From: Symsagittifera roscoffensis
Lineage: Eukaryota; Xenacoelomorpha; Acoela; Convolutidae
Direction of reading: 5' to 3'
Assembly (NCBI RefSeq): GCF_963678635.1
Contig: NC_087066.1
Location: 15,045,171 to 15,109,170 of the forward strand
Length of the DNA stretch: 64,000 nt
Under the pieces are notes generated by a model. It did no database searches and was not told the origin of the DNA. It saw only the letters and a list, made by a program, of their open reading frames with translations. Below, piece by piece: positions 63,601-64,000 of the stretch. The position numbers and the translations under genes were made by a program. The first letter of the stretch is position 1. The number at the start of each line of letters is the position of its first letter.

Positions 63601-64000
63601 TATCAGTCACGACTCTCTCGCTGGGCGGACCGCCTCATTCCGTTCGATTATCACATTGAACATATACCCGGTTCTTCTCTAGGCATCGTCGACTATTTGT
63701 CTAGATACCCGACTTTTGAAGCACCGTTGCCATCGTCGCATGACGAATTATTCGTCATTAAATCTATTCAAGCTTTTCATAATGCTTTAAATTTGATTAG
63801 TACTCGGTCTAAACCTCAAATAGTGCCGGTGGGGCATATTTCACAGTATAACGAGTTCCGACCAATCAGATCGCTTGGTGAAATTGGAGGCAACATTAGC
63901 TACCTCTTAACTCATACAACAGACCAATCAACGTTCGATTCATCTGACCAATCATACTGTTTCAAACAGTTCAGTTCGTTGCCGCATGAGGGCGTCACAA
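60685..64000 (+). mobile_element. Second gypsy-type retroelement (5' part), GC-richer
   Basis: Gag-Pol of a Ty3/gypsy element unrelated in sequence to the giant one and clearly richer in GC. TGGCGCAGCC at 60686 may be its primer-binding site, in which case the ATG overlapping it is not the true gag start. Two zinc knuckles in tandem. Continues past the right edge; integrase and 3' LTR not seen. Confidence 0.85.
60685..64000 (+). CDS. Gag-Pol polyprotein, gypsy type (partial, one internal stop)
   Basis: The frame from ATG 60685 meets a TAA at 60847-60849, then is open to the window edge (1050 codons). Gag; two zinc knuckles (variant C-x2-C-x7-H-x3-C at 61621, and C-x2-C-x4-H-x4-C at 61690-61731); protease VDTGSP with Asp at 61954; reverse transcriptase with FTSLDLKYAFSQL and CYLDDILV (YLDD at 62893-62904); RNase H with Asp at 63349 and TDHKAII at ~63547. 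Gag and Pol share one frame. The stop breaks the gag N-terminus unless translation begins after it. Confidence 0.9.

Overview
The window looks like AT-rich animal (metazoan) nuclear DNA. Three short, GC-richer exons of a Cys-loop ligand-gated ion channel lie on the minus strand with GT-AG introns. Almost everything else is mobile DNA: a Polinton/Maverick DNA element, a giant Ty3/gypsy-type LTR element with an envelope-like gene, a partial second copy of that LTR element, the start of an unrelated gypsy element, and small non-autonomous repeats. The species cannot be named from the sequence.

Layout. 1-2663: 5' part of a minus-strand copy of the giant LTR element, cut by the window edge. 2930-7147: three phase-compatible ion-channel exons. 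8337-26448: an 18.1 kb Polinton with AGT...ACT termini, about 255-273 bp terminal inverted repeats and a perfect 6-bp target duplication (AAAGGG). It carries zinc-finger/protein-primed DNA polymerase, packaging ATPase, integrase, minor and major capsid proteins, adenain-like protease and several small genes. Polymerase, integrase, ATPase, minor capsid and one small gene are broken; the major capsid protein and protease are intact. Inside it sits a MON1-like host exon. 25670-27837: a tandem duplication that copies the right Polinton end together with host flank. 27847-33710: non-coding DNA with a hAT-like MITE.

33715-52616: an 18.9 kb LTR element. Its 408-bp LTRs look identical by eye, it has a 4-bp target duplication, and all frames are intact. 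Order: ORF0, ORF1, a 2740-residue Gag-Pol, two tiny membrane proteins, a 378-codon frame with no ATG, an envelope-like protein, and a 597-residue unknown protein. Successive 3' ORFs overlap by 4-13 nt or lie 5 nt apart. 52617-60684: repeats, including a family with hairpin ends, and one candidate exon (54210-54265) whose phase fits the ion-channel gene. If that exon belongs to the gene, the Polinton and the giant LTR element both sit in one intron of about 47 kb. 60685-64000: gag-pol of a second, more GC-rich gypsy element that runs off the window.

How the parts work together: the Polinton genes form a virus-like replication (polymerase), integration (integrase) and virion (capsid, ATPase, protease) set, now decaying. 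The giant LTR element looks young and complete, with a retrovirus-like layout and an unusually crowded 3' half that suggests non-AUG initiation, leaky scanning or termination-reinitiation.
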